DNA from: Cognatilysobacter tabacisoli
GTDB taxonomy: Bacteria; Pseudomonadota; Gammaproteobacteria; Xanthomonadales; Xanthomonadaceae
DNA: 64,000 nucleotides
Direction of reading: 5' to 3'
NCBI RefSeq assembly: GCF_003586305.1
Contig: NZ_KZ987400.1
Location: 654,635 to 718,634 of the forward strand
Each line of letters starts with the position of its first letter. Position 1 is the first letter of the stretch. The notes beneath the pieces were generated by a model that was not told where the DNA came from, did not search any database, and saw nothing but the letters and a program-made list of their open reading frames with translations. The position numbers and the translations under genes are program-made. Of this stretch, positions 46,024-53,811 are shown piece by piece.

Positions 46024-46860
46024 ATGAATGCAAGCGACACGCATCCGGTTGGCGTGGGGTTTCTCCTCAAGTCGATTTATGGACACCGAGAGCTGTTGAG
46101 GCAGCTCACGTGGCAGGAGATCGTCGGTCGATACCGCGGCTCCGTGATCGGGCTGTCGTGGTCGTTTCTCGCTCCGCTGCTGATGCTCGCCGTCTACACC
46201 TTCGTGTTCTCGGTGGTGTTCGGCGCGCGCTGGAACCTCCCGCAGTCGCAGCCGCAGGACAACGCCCAGTTTGCCGTGATCCTGTTCGCTGGCCTGGCCG
46301 TCTTCAATATATTCGCGGACTGCGTCAATCGCGCGCCGGGGATGATCGTGGCCAATACCAACTACGTGAAGCGTGTGGTTTTTCCGCTCGAGCTGCTACC
46401 GATCATCGCGCTGGGAAATGCACTCTTTCATTTCTCCGCGAGCATGCTGGTGTGGCTTGTCGTCACTGTGGTGATGCTCGGTGGAATTCCGTGGACCGCG
46501 GTGCTGTTGCCGATCGTTCTGTTTCCGCTGGCATTGGCGACGCTTGGAGTGACCTGGTTTCTCGCGTCCCTTGGTGTCTATCTACGCGATGTGAGCCAGA
46601 TCACCTCGATTGTTGTCACCGGGCTGTTGTTTCTGTCCCCGATCTTCTTTCCCGCCGAAGCGGTCCCGCCGCAGTACCGCGCAGTGGTGCTGCTCAATCC
46701 CCTCGGCTACATCGTGGAGTCTGCGCGTCGCGTACTGATATTCGGCGAGTTGCCCCATGGGCCGGGTCTGTTGATCGCGATGGCCGCGGGCAGTGCCATC
46801 GCATGGGTCGGTTTCTGGTGGTTTCAAAAGACACGGAAGGGGTTCGCGGATGTCCTCTGA
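46024..46860 (+). CDS. wzm: O-antigen ABC exporter, membrane subunit
   Basis: 278-residue ABC-2 permease with six helices. Cytoplasmic start LLRQLTWQEIVGRYRGSVIG is the typical coupling segment; NPLGYIVESARRVLIFGE is the conserved C-terminal loop. With Wzt it moves undecaprenyl-diphosphate-linked O-polysaccharide to the periplasm. First gene of the island; no Wzx or Wzy is present, so export is ABC-dependent. The ATG has no good ribosome site. wzt overlaps it by 11 bases. Confidence 0.93.
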   Translation: MNASDTHPVGVGFLLKSIYGHRELLRQLTWQEIVGRYRGSVIGLSWSFLAPLLMLAVYTFVFSVVFGARWNLPQSQPQDNAQFAVILFAGLAVFNIFADCVNRAPGMIVANTNYVKRVVFPLELLPIIALGNALFHFSASMLVWLVVTVVMLGGIPWTAVLLPIVLFPLALATLGVTWFLASLGVYLRDVSQITSIVVTGLLFLSPIFFPAEAVPPQYRAVVLLNPLGYIVESARRVLIFGELPHGPGLLIAMAAGSAIAWVGFWWFQKTRKGFADVL

Positions 46861-48271
46861 GCGAGCCGCCATCCGGATCGAGAACGTGGGCAAGTGCTAC
46901 CCGCTCTACGAGCGTCCCGCCGACCGGCTCAAGCAGTTCATCCTGCCCCGCTTCAGCCGACTGGCCCGACGGGAGCCTGCCCGATATTTCGAGGAGTACT
47001 GGGCGCTCAGGGACGTCTCGTTTGAGGTGGCCCGTGGCGAGCAGGTGGGCATCGTGGGACGCAATGGCGCCGGTAAGTCGACCCTGCTGCAAATCATATG
47101 CAACACCTTGGCGCCCACCACTGGGACCGTGAACGTCGAGGGCAGAGTGGCGGCCCTGCTGGAGCTTGGCGCCGGCTTCAACCCCCAGCAGACGGGGGAG
47201 GAGAATGTGTTCCTCAACGGCTGTGTCCTCGGCCTGAGCCGCCAGCAGGTGGAGGAGCGGTACGACCGCATCCTCGCATTTGCGGATGTCGGTGACTTCA
47301 TCGCGCAACCGGTCAAGAACTACTCCAGCGGCATGTACATGCGTTTGGCATTTGCCATCGCGGTGCACGTCGAGCCTGACGTCCTCGTCGTAGACGAGGC
47401 CCTCTCCGTCGGCGATGAGGCGTTCCAGCGCAAATGCCATGCACGAATCAAGAAGATCCGGGATGACGGAGCGACCATTCTGTTCGTCTCCCATTCTGCC
47501 GGCCACGTGACCGAGGTCTGCAGTCGCGCGATCTTGCTTGACGGAGGTGAACTGCTGTCGGTGGGACCGGCGAAGCACGTGATTTCGCGGTACCAGAAAT
47601 TGCTTTACGCACCCGCGAGCCGAGCGCAGGCGATTCGCGACGAGCTCAGGCATGAGCATCTGCAGGGCGGGTCGATTGGGCCGCTGCACGAAGAGGCGCC
47701 CAGCGCCGGAGCCGGCTTGGCGAGGCCCGACTCTGCCGATACGCCGCAATCGGCGGACGGCGTCGACACGGCCTACTTCGATCCCGGCCTGGTGCCGCGC
47801 AGCACCGTTGTCTACCCGTCCCTGGGTTGTGCAATCGAAGATCCGCACTTGCAGTCCCTCGAGGGGCGACGGGTCAATGTCCTGCAGGCGGGCAGGGAGT
47901 ATGTATACGCCTACCGCGCGCATTTCGACGCCGCCGCCGTAGCGGTGCGGTTCGGGATGATGATCAAGACCGTCACCGGCGTGGAGCTTGGTGGGGCGGC
48001 CTCCGCGCCCGAGGTGGCACCGCATGCATACTTCGCCGGCGGTCAATCGGTCGCAGTGCGTTTCCGTTTCCGCGCGATGCTCGCACCGGGCACGTATTTT
48101 CTGAATGCCGGCGTGGTGGGCCTGTTGGGCGAGCAGGAACAATACCTGTGCCGGTATGTCGATATCGCGATGTTTCGCGTCGGGCCGGTGAGCGACGGGA
48201 TGGCGACGGGGATGGTTGATTTTGGTATCACGCCGGAGATCCGGGTGGCGGACGATGACAGCTCCAGCTGA
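46850..48271 (+). CDS. wzt: O-antigen ABC exporter, ATPase with C-terminal glycan-binding domain
   Basis: 473 residues. ATPase domain (1-250): Walker A GRNGAGKST (70-78), degenerate signature YSSGMYMRLAFA, Walker B VLVVDEALS. After a linker (about 265-305) comes a C-terminal beta-sandwich (about 305-465; VNVLQAGREYVYAYRAHF, YFAGGQSVAVRFRF), corresponding to the Wzt domain that, in E. coli O9a, recognises the capped non-reducing end of the chain before export. Its presence implies that the chain is terminated by a cap; the next gene is the obvious cap enzyme. Overlaps that gene by 17 bases. Confidence 0.93.
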   Translation: MSSERAAIRIENVGKCYPLYERPADRLKQFILPRFSRLARREPARYFEEYWALRDVSFEVARGEQVGIVGRNGAGKSTLLQIICNTLAPTTGTVNVEGRVAALLELGAGFNPQQTGEENVFLNGCVLGLSRQQVEERYDRILAFADVGDFIAQPVKNYSSGMYMRLAFAIAVHVEPDVLVVDEALSVGDEAFQRKCHARIKKIRDDGATILFVSHSAGHVTEVCSRAILLDGGELLSVGPAKHVISRYQKLLYAPASRAQAIRDELRHEHLQGGSIGPLHEEAPSAGAGLARPDSADTPQSADGVDTAYFDPGLVPRSTVVYPSLGCAIEDPHLQSLEGRRVNVLQAGREYVYAYRAHFDAAAVAVRFGMMIKTVTGVELGGAASAPEVAPHAYFAGGQSVAVRFRFRAMLAPGTYFLNAGVVGLLGEQEQYLCRYVDIAMFRVGPVSDGMATGMVDFGITPEIRVADDDSSS

Positions 48272-50207
48272 ACGACCCGGCACCGGCACAGATGCGATCC
48301 TGGTGCTTGGCATGCACCGCAGCGGCACGTCGGCCGCCGCTGGCGCCCTGCGTCTGCTCGGCGCCCGATTGGGCGACCGGCTCGTGCCTGCCGCGGATGA
48401 CAATGCCAAGGGCTACTGGGAAGATGCCGACGTAGTCGACCTGCACGAACGCTTGCTCGAAGGGCTGTCGCGCAGCTGGGACGACGTCCGCGCATTGCCT
48501 TCACAGTGGGGCTCGGCGGAGTGCACCCGCCAGGCGAGGGGCCACATCCGTCGGGTGGTGGCGGGCTTTGCCGGGGACGCGCTATGGGCGGTCAAGGATC
48601 CGCGCATGGCGAGGTTCGTCCCGCTTTGGCTGGAGGAAATCGGCCGAGCGCGCCAGCGCGCTGCCTGTTTGCTGGTCGTGCGCCATCCGGACGAAGTAGC
48701 GGCCTCGCTCCGTGCGCGTAATGGACTACCCAGTCTGGTTGGGCACCTGCTGTGGTTGAGACACGTGCTTGAATCGGTGCGGGACTCCGCCGGCGCGCCT
48801 CGCGTGATGATTCGGTACGAGCAACTGCTCGGCTCGCCCACCGAATGCTTGCAGCGGGTTGGGGCGCACTTGGGACTCACGTGGCCGGTTTCGATCGAGC
48901 AGGCGCGCAGCGCGCTGGAGCGCTTCGTCGACAGCGCCGAACGCCACCAAGCCGCTGCTTCTGGCATGCCGGCCACTACCGGTCCACTTGGCCAGCTTGT
49001 TCACGATGTGTACGCGCACTGCCTGGCCGTCAGCCAGGACGAGGGACAGTGGGCCGGATTCGCGCCGTTGCTCGACGCCGGCGCGGCGGCCCTCGACGCG
49101 GCGGCGACCTGGACCGACGCCATCGGGGAAGTTCAAGCGGCCGATGCAATGGCGTTGCGCAGGTATGACGCCACCCACCGGATGCGAATGGAAGCGGTTG
49201 AAGGCGCCAAACGCGACGCGGAGCAGATGGCCATCGATCGGCTGCGGGAGCTGCAACGCACGACAACCGAACTCGAGGAAACGCGCCGCTTGGCGTTGGA
49301 CCGTGAGAAGGAGCTCTCGGCGCTCGGTGCAGCACTGTCCGAGGCGCAGCAGCTCGCACTGCAGCGTCTGGCCGACACCCAGACGATCGCGAAGGCGCTC
49401 TCGGCGGCCGAGACGCTTGCCGTGGCCCGGCGGGAGGAGCTGGAGGAATTGTCACGCGCGCACCGCGCCACTCAAGAGCTCGCCGTGTCGCGTTTGAACG
49501 AGGTCGAGCGACTCGCAGTGGCGCTGGATGATTCCAATGCGCTAGCGCTGGAACGACAGGCGCAGCTGGAAACCCTGACGGCGGCGCACCACGACGCGGA
49601 GCGGCTCGCCCGACAGCGCTTGGGCGAACTCGAGCAGCTTTCTGCGGCGCACCAAGACGCTGAGCGTCTCGCCCGACAGCGCTTGGGCGAACTCGAGCAG
49701 CTTTCTGCGGCGCACCAAGACGCTGAGCGTCTCGCTCGACAGCGATTGGGCGAGCTCCACCAACTCTCCGCCGCTCACGACCAGGCTGCGGAATTGGCCC
49801 TGAAGCGCCTGTCGGAAGTCAGAGAGCTATCTCTCGCACTCGACGCCTCCAATGCGCTGGCGCTGGCCCGACAGGATGAGCTCGAGGCGTGGGCGAAGGC
49901 GAAGGAAGATATCGAGCAGTTGGCGTTGGCGCGACTGACTCAGATCGAGGCGCTGTCGGAAAGTCTTGCGCGCTCGCAAGAACTGGCACGTAAGCAGGAG
50001 ATCGAGCTGGAGCAGACGCGCGGGGAGCTGGCGAGCGCCAAGCAGGCAATGGCCGATCAGTACGCCCTCATCGAGCGGCTCGAGAGCGAGGTGCTCGCGT
50101 TGCGGACCGAGCTGATTGCATTGCGTTCAACGCTGTCCTGGAAGGTTGCTGCGCCGGTCCGGGCCGTTGAATCCTGGAATCGGCGCCGGGCCGCGAGGGA
50201 CGCATGA
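48255..50207 (+). CDS. Sulfotransferase–coiled-coil fusion, candidate O-antigen chain terminator
   Basis: 650 residues. Sulfotransferase-like domain (about 12-285): P-loop LVLGMHRSGTSAAAG (16-30), GYWEDADVVDLHERLL, KDPRMARFVPLW and VVRHPDEVAASLRARNGLP with the 3'-phosphate Arg/Ser pair. Residues 325-597 are thirteen consecutive repeats of exactly 21 residues (three heptads; pattern LAxxR..EL..L..A...A), a continuous parallel coiled coil; repeats 7 and 8 are identical. The C-terminus (LSWKVAAPVRAVESW, RRRAA) looks amphipathic and basic. Placed after Wzt, it matches WbdD in layout: modifying enzyme plus coiled-coil ruler. Sulfation as the cap and the ruler role are inference; no PAPS-synthesis gene is near. 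Confidence 0.8.
   Translation: MTAPAERPGTGTDAILVLGMHRSGTSAAAGALRLLGARLGDRLVPAADDNAKGYWEDADVVDLHERLLEGLSRSWDDVRALPSQWGSAECTRQARGHIRRVVAGFAGDALWAVKDPRMARFVPLWLEEIGRARQRAACLLVVRHPDEVAASLRARNGLPSLVGHLLWLRHVLESVRDSAGAPRVMIRYEQLLGSPTECLQRVGAHLGLTWPVSIEQARSALERFVDSAERHQAAASGMPATTGPLGQLVHDVYAHCLAVSQDEGQWAGFAPLLDAGAAALDAAATWTDAIGEVQAADAMALRRYDATHRMRMEAVEGAKRDAEQMAIDRLRELQRTTTELEETRRLALDREKELSALGAALSEAQQLALQRLADTQTIAKALSAAETLAVARREELEELSRAHRATQELAVSRLNEVERLAVALDDSNALALERQAQLETLTAAHHDAERLARQRLGELEQLSAAHQDAERLARQRLGELEQLSAAHQDAERLARQRLGELHQLSAAHDQAAELALKRLSEVRELSLALDASNALALARQDELEAWAKAKEDIEQLALARLTQIEALSESLARSQELARKQEIELEQTRGELASAKQAMADQYALIERLESEVLALRTELIALRSTLSWKVAAPVRAVESWNRRRAARDA
49227..50045 (+). 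repeat. Thirteen 63-bp coding repeats, two of them identical
   Basis: Each unit encodes 21 residues of coiled coil without a single insertion or deletion. Units at 49605-49667 and 49668-49730 are identical at all 63 bases; the flanking units are diverged. This indicates growth by unit duplication, the newest being recent. Confidence 0.9.
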
Positions 50208-51832
50208 CGGTGCACTACGCGGTGGACCAGTTGACCGTTCGTGATGGACGGTTCTTCGGTTGGGGATGGCTGTTGCACGAGTCGATCCCCGCGCGACGCG
50301 TGGAGCTGCGGGTAACCCTGGACGACCGAGTCGCCGTCGTTGAATGCCTGCGGGCGGGCCCACGGCCTGACCTCGCGGCCGCGTTTCCCAACGTGGCCCA
50401 CGCGGCAGGGTGTGGTTTCCTGCTGGTCGGGCGAGTCGATGGACTGCCGCCGAGGGCGCCTGCAACGCTGGTCGCCCATCTTGAGGACGGCAGCAAGGTC
50501 GAACGGCAATTGCCCGACTTTCCAGCGCGATACGTGGTCTCAACGGCGTTGGCGACGCGCGTGCGCGCGCGGCTCGTATCCCTTGTGCGCCATGTGCGCG
50601 ACGACGGGGTCGTCACGACCATCCGCGCCATGGCCGATCGGCTCGAGGGTGTCGCCAAGCGGGTTCAGCGCTGGCTGGCCACGGGCCTCAGCCGCGTCAG
50701 GCCCGCCCGACCCATCGTGGTCTTCGATCACGCCATGGGGGGGGGCGCCAACCGGTTCCGCGACGAGCGCATAGCAGATTACCGCGCGGCGGGGCGCGAC
50801 GTGTGCCTGGTCACCCCATCGCTTGCGCGACTCTCGTATCACGTCCTCGAGTGGACGAGCGTCGGCGAGCGTTGCCGCGAGGTCGCGACTCTGTTTCAGG
50901 CACTTGAGCACTTGGAATCGTACGGCGCATGCGACGTGGTTCTGAACGATCTTGTGTCATTCAGTGAGCCGCTCACGGTGGTCGACTGGGCGCTACGCCA
51001 GAAGGCCAAGGGCGGCAGGCTGAGCTTCTTCCTGCACGACTACTTCGCTGCATGTCCCTCCTGGACATTGGTGGACGACCGAGGACGCTATTGCGGCATT
51101 CCTGAGATGGAGCGCTGTGCACAGTGTCTCGCCCACAACCGCGTCCCGTTCTTGACGTTCTACGGCGAAATTTCGCTACCGCAATGGCGAGCAGCTTGGT
51201 CGGCCTTGCTGGGCGTCTGCGACGATCTCGTGGCGTTCTCGGTTGCGTCGGCCGACATCCTCGTCAAGGCCTTCCCGGAGCTGCCCCGCGAGGGCATCCG
51301 CATCGAGCCGCATCGGATGGATTATCTTCCGTCCGGACTGCGGGCCCGGCCGGCGCTAACCAAGCCGCTTACAGTCGGCATCGTGGGCCACATCAGCGAA
51401 CATAAGGGCGCCGCGCTGGTCCTTGCCTTGGTCGACGAGGTCCGCCGCACCGGCGCACCCCTGCGGTTCAAGGTCTTCGGGACGCTCGAAGGCACGGCGC
51501 CGCCCGGTCTGCTTGACGTGCTGGGCCGGTACGATGCAGCCGATCTGCCCGCCCTTATGGAGCGCCACGGCGTGGGGATCTGCTTGTTGCCCTCCATTTG
51601 CCCAGAGACGTTCTCGTACGTGACCTCCGAGTTGATCCACTTTGGAATGCCGCTCGCGGTATTCGACCTCGGCGCCCCTGCCGAGCGCACCCGGGGGTAT
51701 GCCCTCGGGCGGGTGCTCGAGTCCATGGAGCCCGCCCACGTCGTGGCCGAGCTGCTGGAGTTCGGCGACTCGATGCGCACCCGCTTATCACTTCCTGTGC
51801 CCCCACATTCGTCGAGCTATTGCCCGCAATGA
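50204..51832 (+). CDS. Glycosyltransferase (GT4/GT-B type)
   Basis: 542 residues. N-terminal small beta domain (about 1-105: VRDGRFFGWGWLLH), then a GT-B fold: FDHAMGGGANRFRDERI (about 173-190) and a C-terminal half with VGIVGHISEHKGAALV, FGTLEG and PETFSYVTSELIHFGMP, the EX7E-like end that binds the nucleotide sugar. Probably builds the O-antigen repeat. ATGA overlap with the preceding gene. Nine consecutive G bases at 50737-50745 encode its Gly-Gly-Gly. Confidence 0.85.
   Translation: MTVHYAVDQLTVRDGRFFGWGWLLHESIPARRVELRVTLDDRVAVVECLRAGPRPDLAAAFPNVAHAAGCGFLLVGRVDGLPPRAPATLVAHLEDGSKVERQLPDFPARYVVSTALATRVRARLVSLVRHVRDDGVVTTIRAMADRLEGVAKRVQRWLATGLSRVRPARPIVVFDHAMGGGANRFRDERIADYRAAGRDVCLVTPSLARLSYHVLEWTSVGERCREVATLFQALEHLESYGACDVVLNDLVSFSEPLTVVDWALRQKAKGGRLSFFLHDYFAACPSWTLVDDRGRYCGIPEMERCAQCLAHNRVPFLTFYGEISLPQWRAAWSALLGVCDDLVAFSVASADILVKAFPELPREGIRIEPHRMDYLPSGLRARPALTKPLTVGIVGHISEHKGAALVLALVDEVRRTGAPLRFKVFGTLEGTAPPGLLDVLGRYDAADLPALMERHGVGICLLPSICPETFSYVTSELIHFGMPLAVFDLGAPAERTRGYALGRVLESMEPAHVVAELLEFGDSMRTRLSLPVPPHSSSYCPQ
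50737..50745 (+). repeat. G9 homopolymer in a glycosyltransferase gene
   Basis: Run of nine G encoding part of Met-Gly-Gly-Gly-Ala. Gain or loss of one G would truncate the protein about one-third in. Confidence 0.9.
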
Positions 51833-52890
51833 GAACCATAGCCTTCACCTCCGCCGCGCTGAACTACCTTCCCAAGGTCCGGAAGTTGTGCGCGTCCATC
51901 AAAAGGTTTCATCCGGAGTTCGAGGTAGTGCTGGCGCTCTCCGACGAGCGGAGCACCGAGGTCGACTTCTCGCAAGAGCCCGTGGATCGCGTGTTGGCCG
52001 TCAGCGATCTGGACATTCCCGATCGCACTCGATGGGCGTTCTTCCATACGATTGTGGAGCTCTCGACGGCGATCAAGCCGTTCGTGCTCCAGCGCCTTCT
52101 TGCCGAGGGCGACGTTGCGCGGGTCATCTACTTCGACCCTGATATGGTGCTGTTCTCGCGTCTCGACGACATGCTCGCGACGCTCGACGAGAGCAGCCTC
52201 GTACTTACGCCGCACCAGACCAAGCCCGAGCTTACCCTCGAAGCGGTCATGGACAACGAGATGTCGAGCCTGCGCCATGGCGTCTACAATCTCGGGTTCC
52301 TCGGGGTGCGGCCCACCGACGAGGGGCGGCGATTTGCCCAGTGGTGGGCGGATCGCATCTACCACTTCTGCATTGCGGATATCCCTCGCGGTCTGTTCAC
52401 CGACCAGCGATGGATCGACTTGGCCCCGGCCTTTTTTGACGGAGTCGGCATCCTCAAGTCCCCGCGGTTCAACGTGGCCACCTGGAACTTGACCACCCGG
52501 CACCTCAGCGGCCATGCCGGGTCGGGCTTCCAGGTGGACGGAGAGCCGCTCGGTTTCTATCATTTCACCGGGTTCGATAGTGGAGCTCACCGCACGATGG
52601 CCGGCAAGAATGCGCCGGGCAACGATTCGGTGATGGAGCTCGTGGATTGGTACCAGGAGGCGACCCGATTCGACCGGGAGGATCCCGTGTCCCGGATTGC
52701 GTGGAAGTTTTCCACTTACTCGGATGGTTCTCCAATTCCCCTGGCGCACCGCCGCCTTTATCGCGCCCGTCCCGACTTGCAAGTTGTATTTCCTAATCCT
52801 TTCGACGTTTCGGCGGGATTCAACCTCAGGGGATGGATGGAAACGCAGGGGCGGATCGAGCATCCGGAGTACTTCGAAAAAAAAAACTAG
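51829..52890 (+). CDS. Glycosyltransferase (GT8-like GT-A fold), C-terminus set by an A10 run
   Basis: 353 residues as read. Starts TIAFTSAALNYLPKVRKLCASI; the metal-binding DxD is in VIYFDPDMVLFSRL (about 100). GVYNLGFLGVRP and the late FYHFTGFDSG (His ligand) fit GT8 or a related family. ATGA overlap with the previous gene. The frame ends right after ten A (52877-52886): EKKN then TAG. With one more A the frame continues for 55 residues; see the adjoining entry. Confidence 0.82.
   Translation: MRTIAFTSAALNYLPKVRKLCASIKRFHPEFEVVLALSDERSTEVDFSQEPVDRVLAVSDLDIPDRTRWAFFHTIVELSTAIKPFVLQRLLAEGDVARVIYFDPDMVLFSRLDDMLATLDESSLVLTPHQTKPELTLEAVMDNEMSSLRHGVYNLGFLGVRPTDEGRRFAQWWADRIYHFCIADIPRGLFTDQRWIDLAPAFFDGVGILKSPRFNVATWNLTTRHLSGHAGSGFQVDGEPLGFYHFTGFDSGAHRTMAGKNAPGNDSVMELVDWYQEATRFDREDPVSRIAWKFSTYSDGSPIPLAHRRLYRARPDLQVVFPNPFDVSAGFNLRGWMETQGRIEHPEYFEKKN
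52877..52886 (+). repeat. A10 homopolymer at the end of a glycosyltransferase gene
   Basis: Ten consecutive A in GC-rich DNA, three codons' worth of Lys. Suitable for replication or transcription slippage; also the kind of run where sequencing can miscount. Confidence 0.9.
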
Positions 52891-53054
52891 CGTCCTCGCG
52901 TCCGAGCCTGTCGCGCACGCGCCAGTTGATCGCGCTGTCGCGCCTCGCGTTGGTGGACTCGAATGTCCGATCGAACCTGGTGCAGCGCGCGGTCCGCAGA
53001 ATCCGCCTCCACGGCTTCTGGAGTAGCGTCAGGGCCTGGATCGTCGGGGCGTAG
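52887..53054 (+). other. Shifted-frame C-terminal extension of the GT8-like gene
   Basis: In the +1 frame beyond the A run there are 55 codons ending TAG at 53052-53054. The sequence (SRTRQLIALSRLALVDSNVR, RIRLHGFWSSVRAW) has Arg/Leu-rich amphipathic helices and normal codon pattern, unlike random intergenic DNA. With one added A the protein would be 408 residues. Confidence 0.55.
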
Positions 53055-53116
53055 GGCAACAGCGCCCGACCGGTCCAAACCTTCATTTCTTTCCCACCAT
53101 TCCCGGAGATATACGC

Positions 53117-53725
53117 ATGAACAAGCTGCAAGCAGGATCCCAATCCATCCGGATCGCCGCACTGGTCGCGGTCGTGGTCCTTTCAGCGTGTAGCGAACGA
53201 GCCGACCGCGCTCCCACCGCCGCCGCCCCGGCGGCGGAGCAGACACCCGCGACCGAGCAGCAGGCCAAGCCCGCACTGGCGCCGGAGGCACGCTTCGCCG
53301 CGTCGACGGAAACGCTCGAAGGACTGATGGCGATGCAGACGACGGGCGTGTGCTCGCTGGAGAACGTCGTCACCATCGACGCCAACGAATCAAGTCCGGG
53401 CGACAAGCCGAACAGCTACAAGGTGGACCGCGGCCAGAACTACCGAATCGTCGGGTTCGCGACGAACAAGGACCGTGGCGTGGTCCCGGCCGACATCGAG
53501 ATCGTGCTGGCAGGCATGCGCACCTACTCGATCCGCCTGTCGACCGGGCGGCCCCGCGAGGACGTCGCCGACTTCTTCGACAATCCCAGCTTCGCCAACG
53601 CCGGCTACCTGCACGATGCGGACTTCGCCGCTGTGGAGCCGGGCGAGTACGCGGTGTTTGTGGTGGAACACCATGCCGACGCGAAGGCAGCGTGCTCGAC
53701 CAACCAGTCGGTGACGGTCATCTGA
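53117..53725 (+). CDS. Lipoprotein of unknown function in the O-antigen island
   Basis: 202 residues. Lipobox LSACS (Cys about residue 25), a Pro/Ala/Glu linker, then a beta-rich domain (about 70-200) with two cysteines, VCSLENVV and AACSTNQS, that may bridge. KVDRGQNYRIVGFATNKDRG is the clearest core. GGAG precedes the ATG by about ten bases. No family recognised; position inside the island suggests an envelope role related to O-antigen, unproven. Confidence 0.7.
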   Translation: MNKLQAGSQSIRIAALVAVVVLSACSERADRAPTAAAPAAEQTPATEQQAKPALAPEARFAASTETLEGLMAMQTTGVCSLENVVTIDANESSPGDKPNSYKVDRGQNYRIVGFATNKDRGVVPADIEIVLAGMRTYSIRLSTGRPREDVADFFDNPSFANAGYLHDADFAAVEPGEYAVFVVEHHADAKAACSTNQSVTVI

Positions 53726-53811
53726 TCTTTTCGCTGGTGCTGCCTGCCCGCCGCGGGCCGGCACTCTCCGGGACCGTGAAGGTCGTGGTCGCCAGCCCAC
53801 CCATTGAGCCC

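Noticed and set aside
46024-48271. ABC pair considered as capsule (KpsMT) or drug exporter
   Set aside because: The Wzt has a C-terminal glycan-binding domain, and the context is glycosyltransferases at the LPS locus between metB and etfA.
49227-50045. Repeat array considered as CRISPR
   Set aside because: The repeats are contiguous, in frame, without spacers, inside a coding gene.
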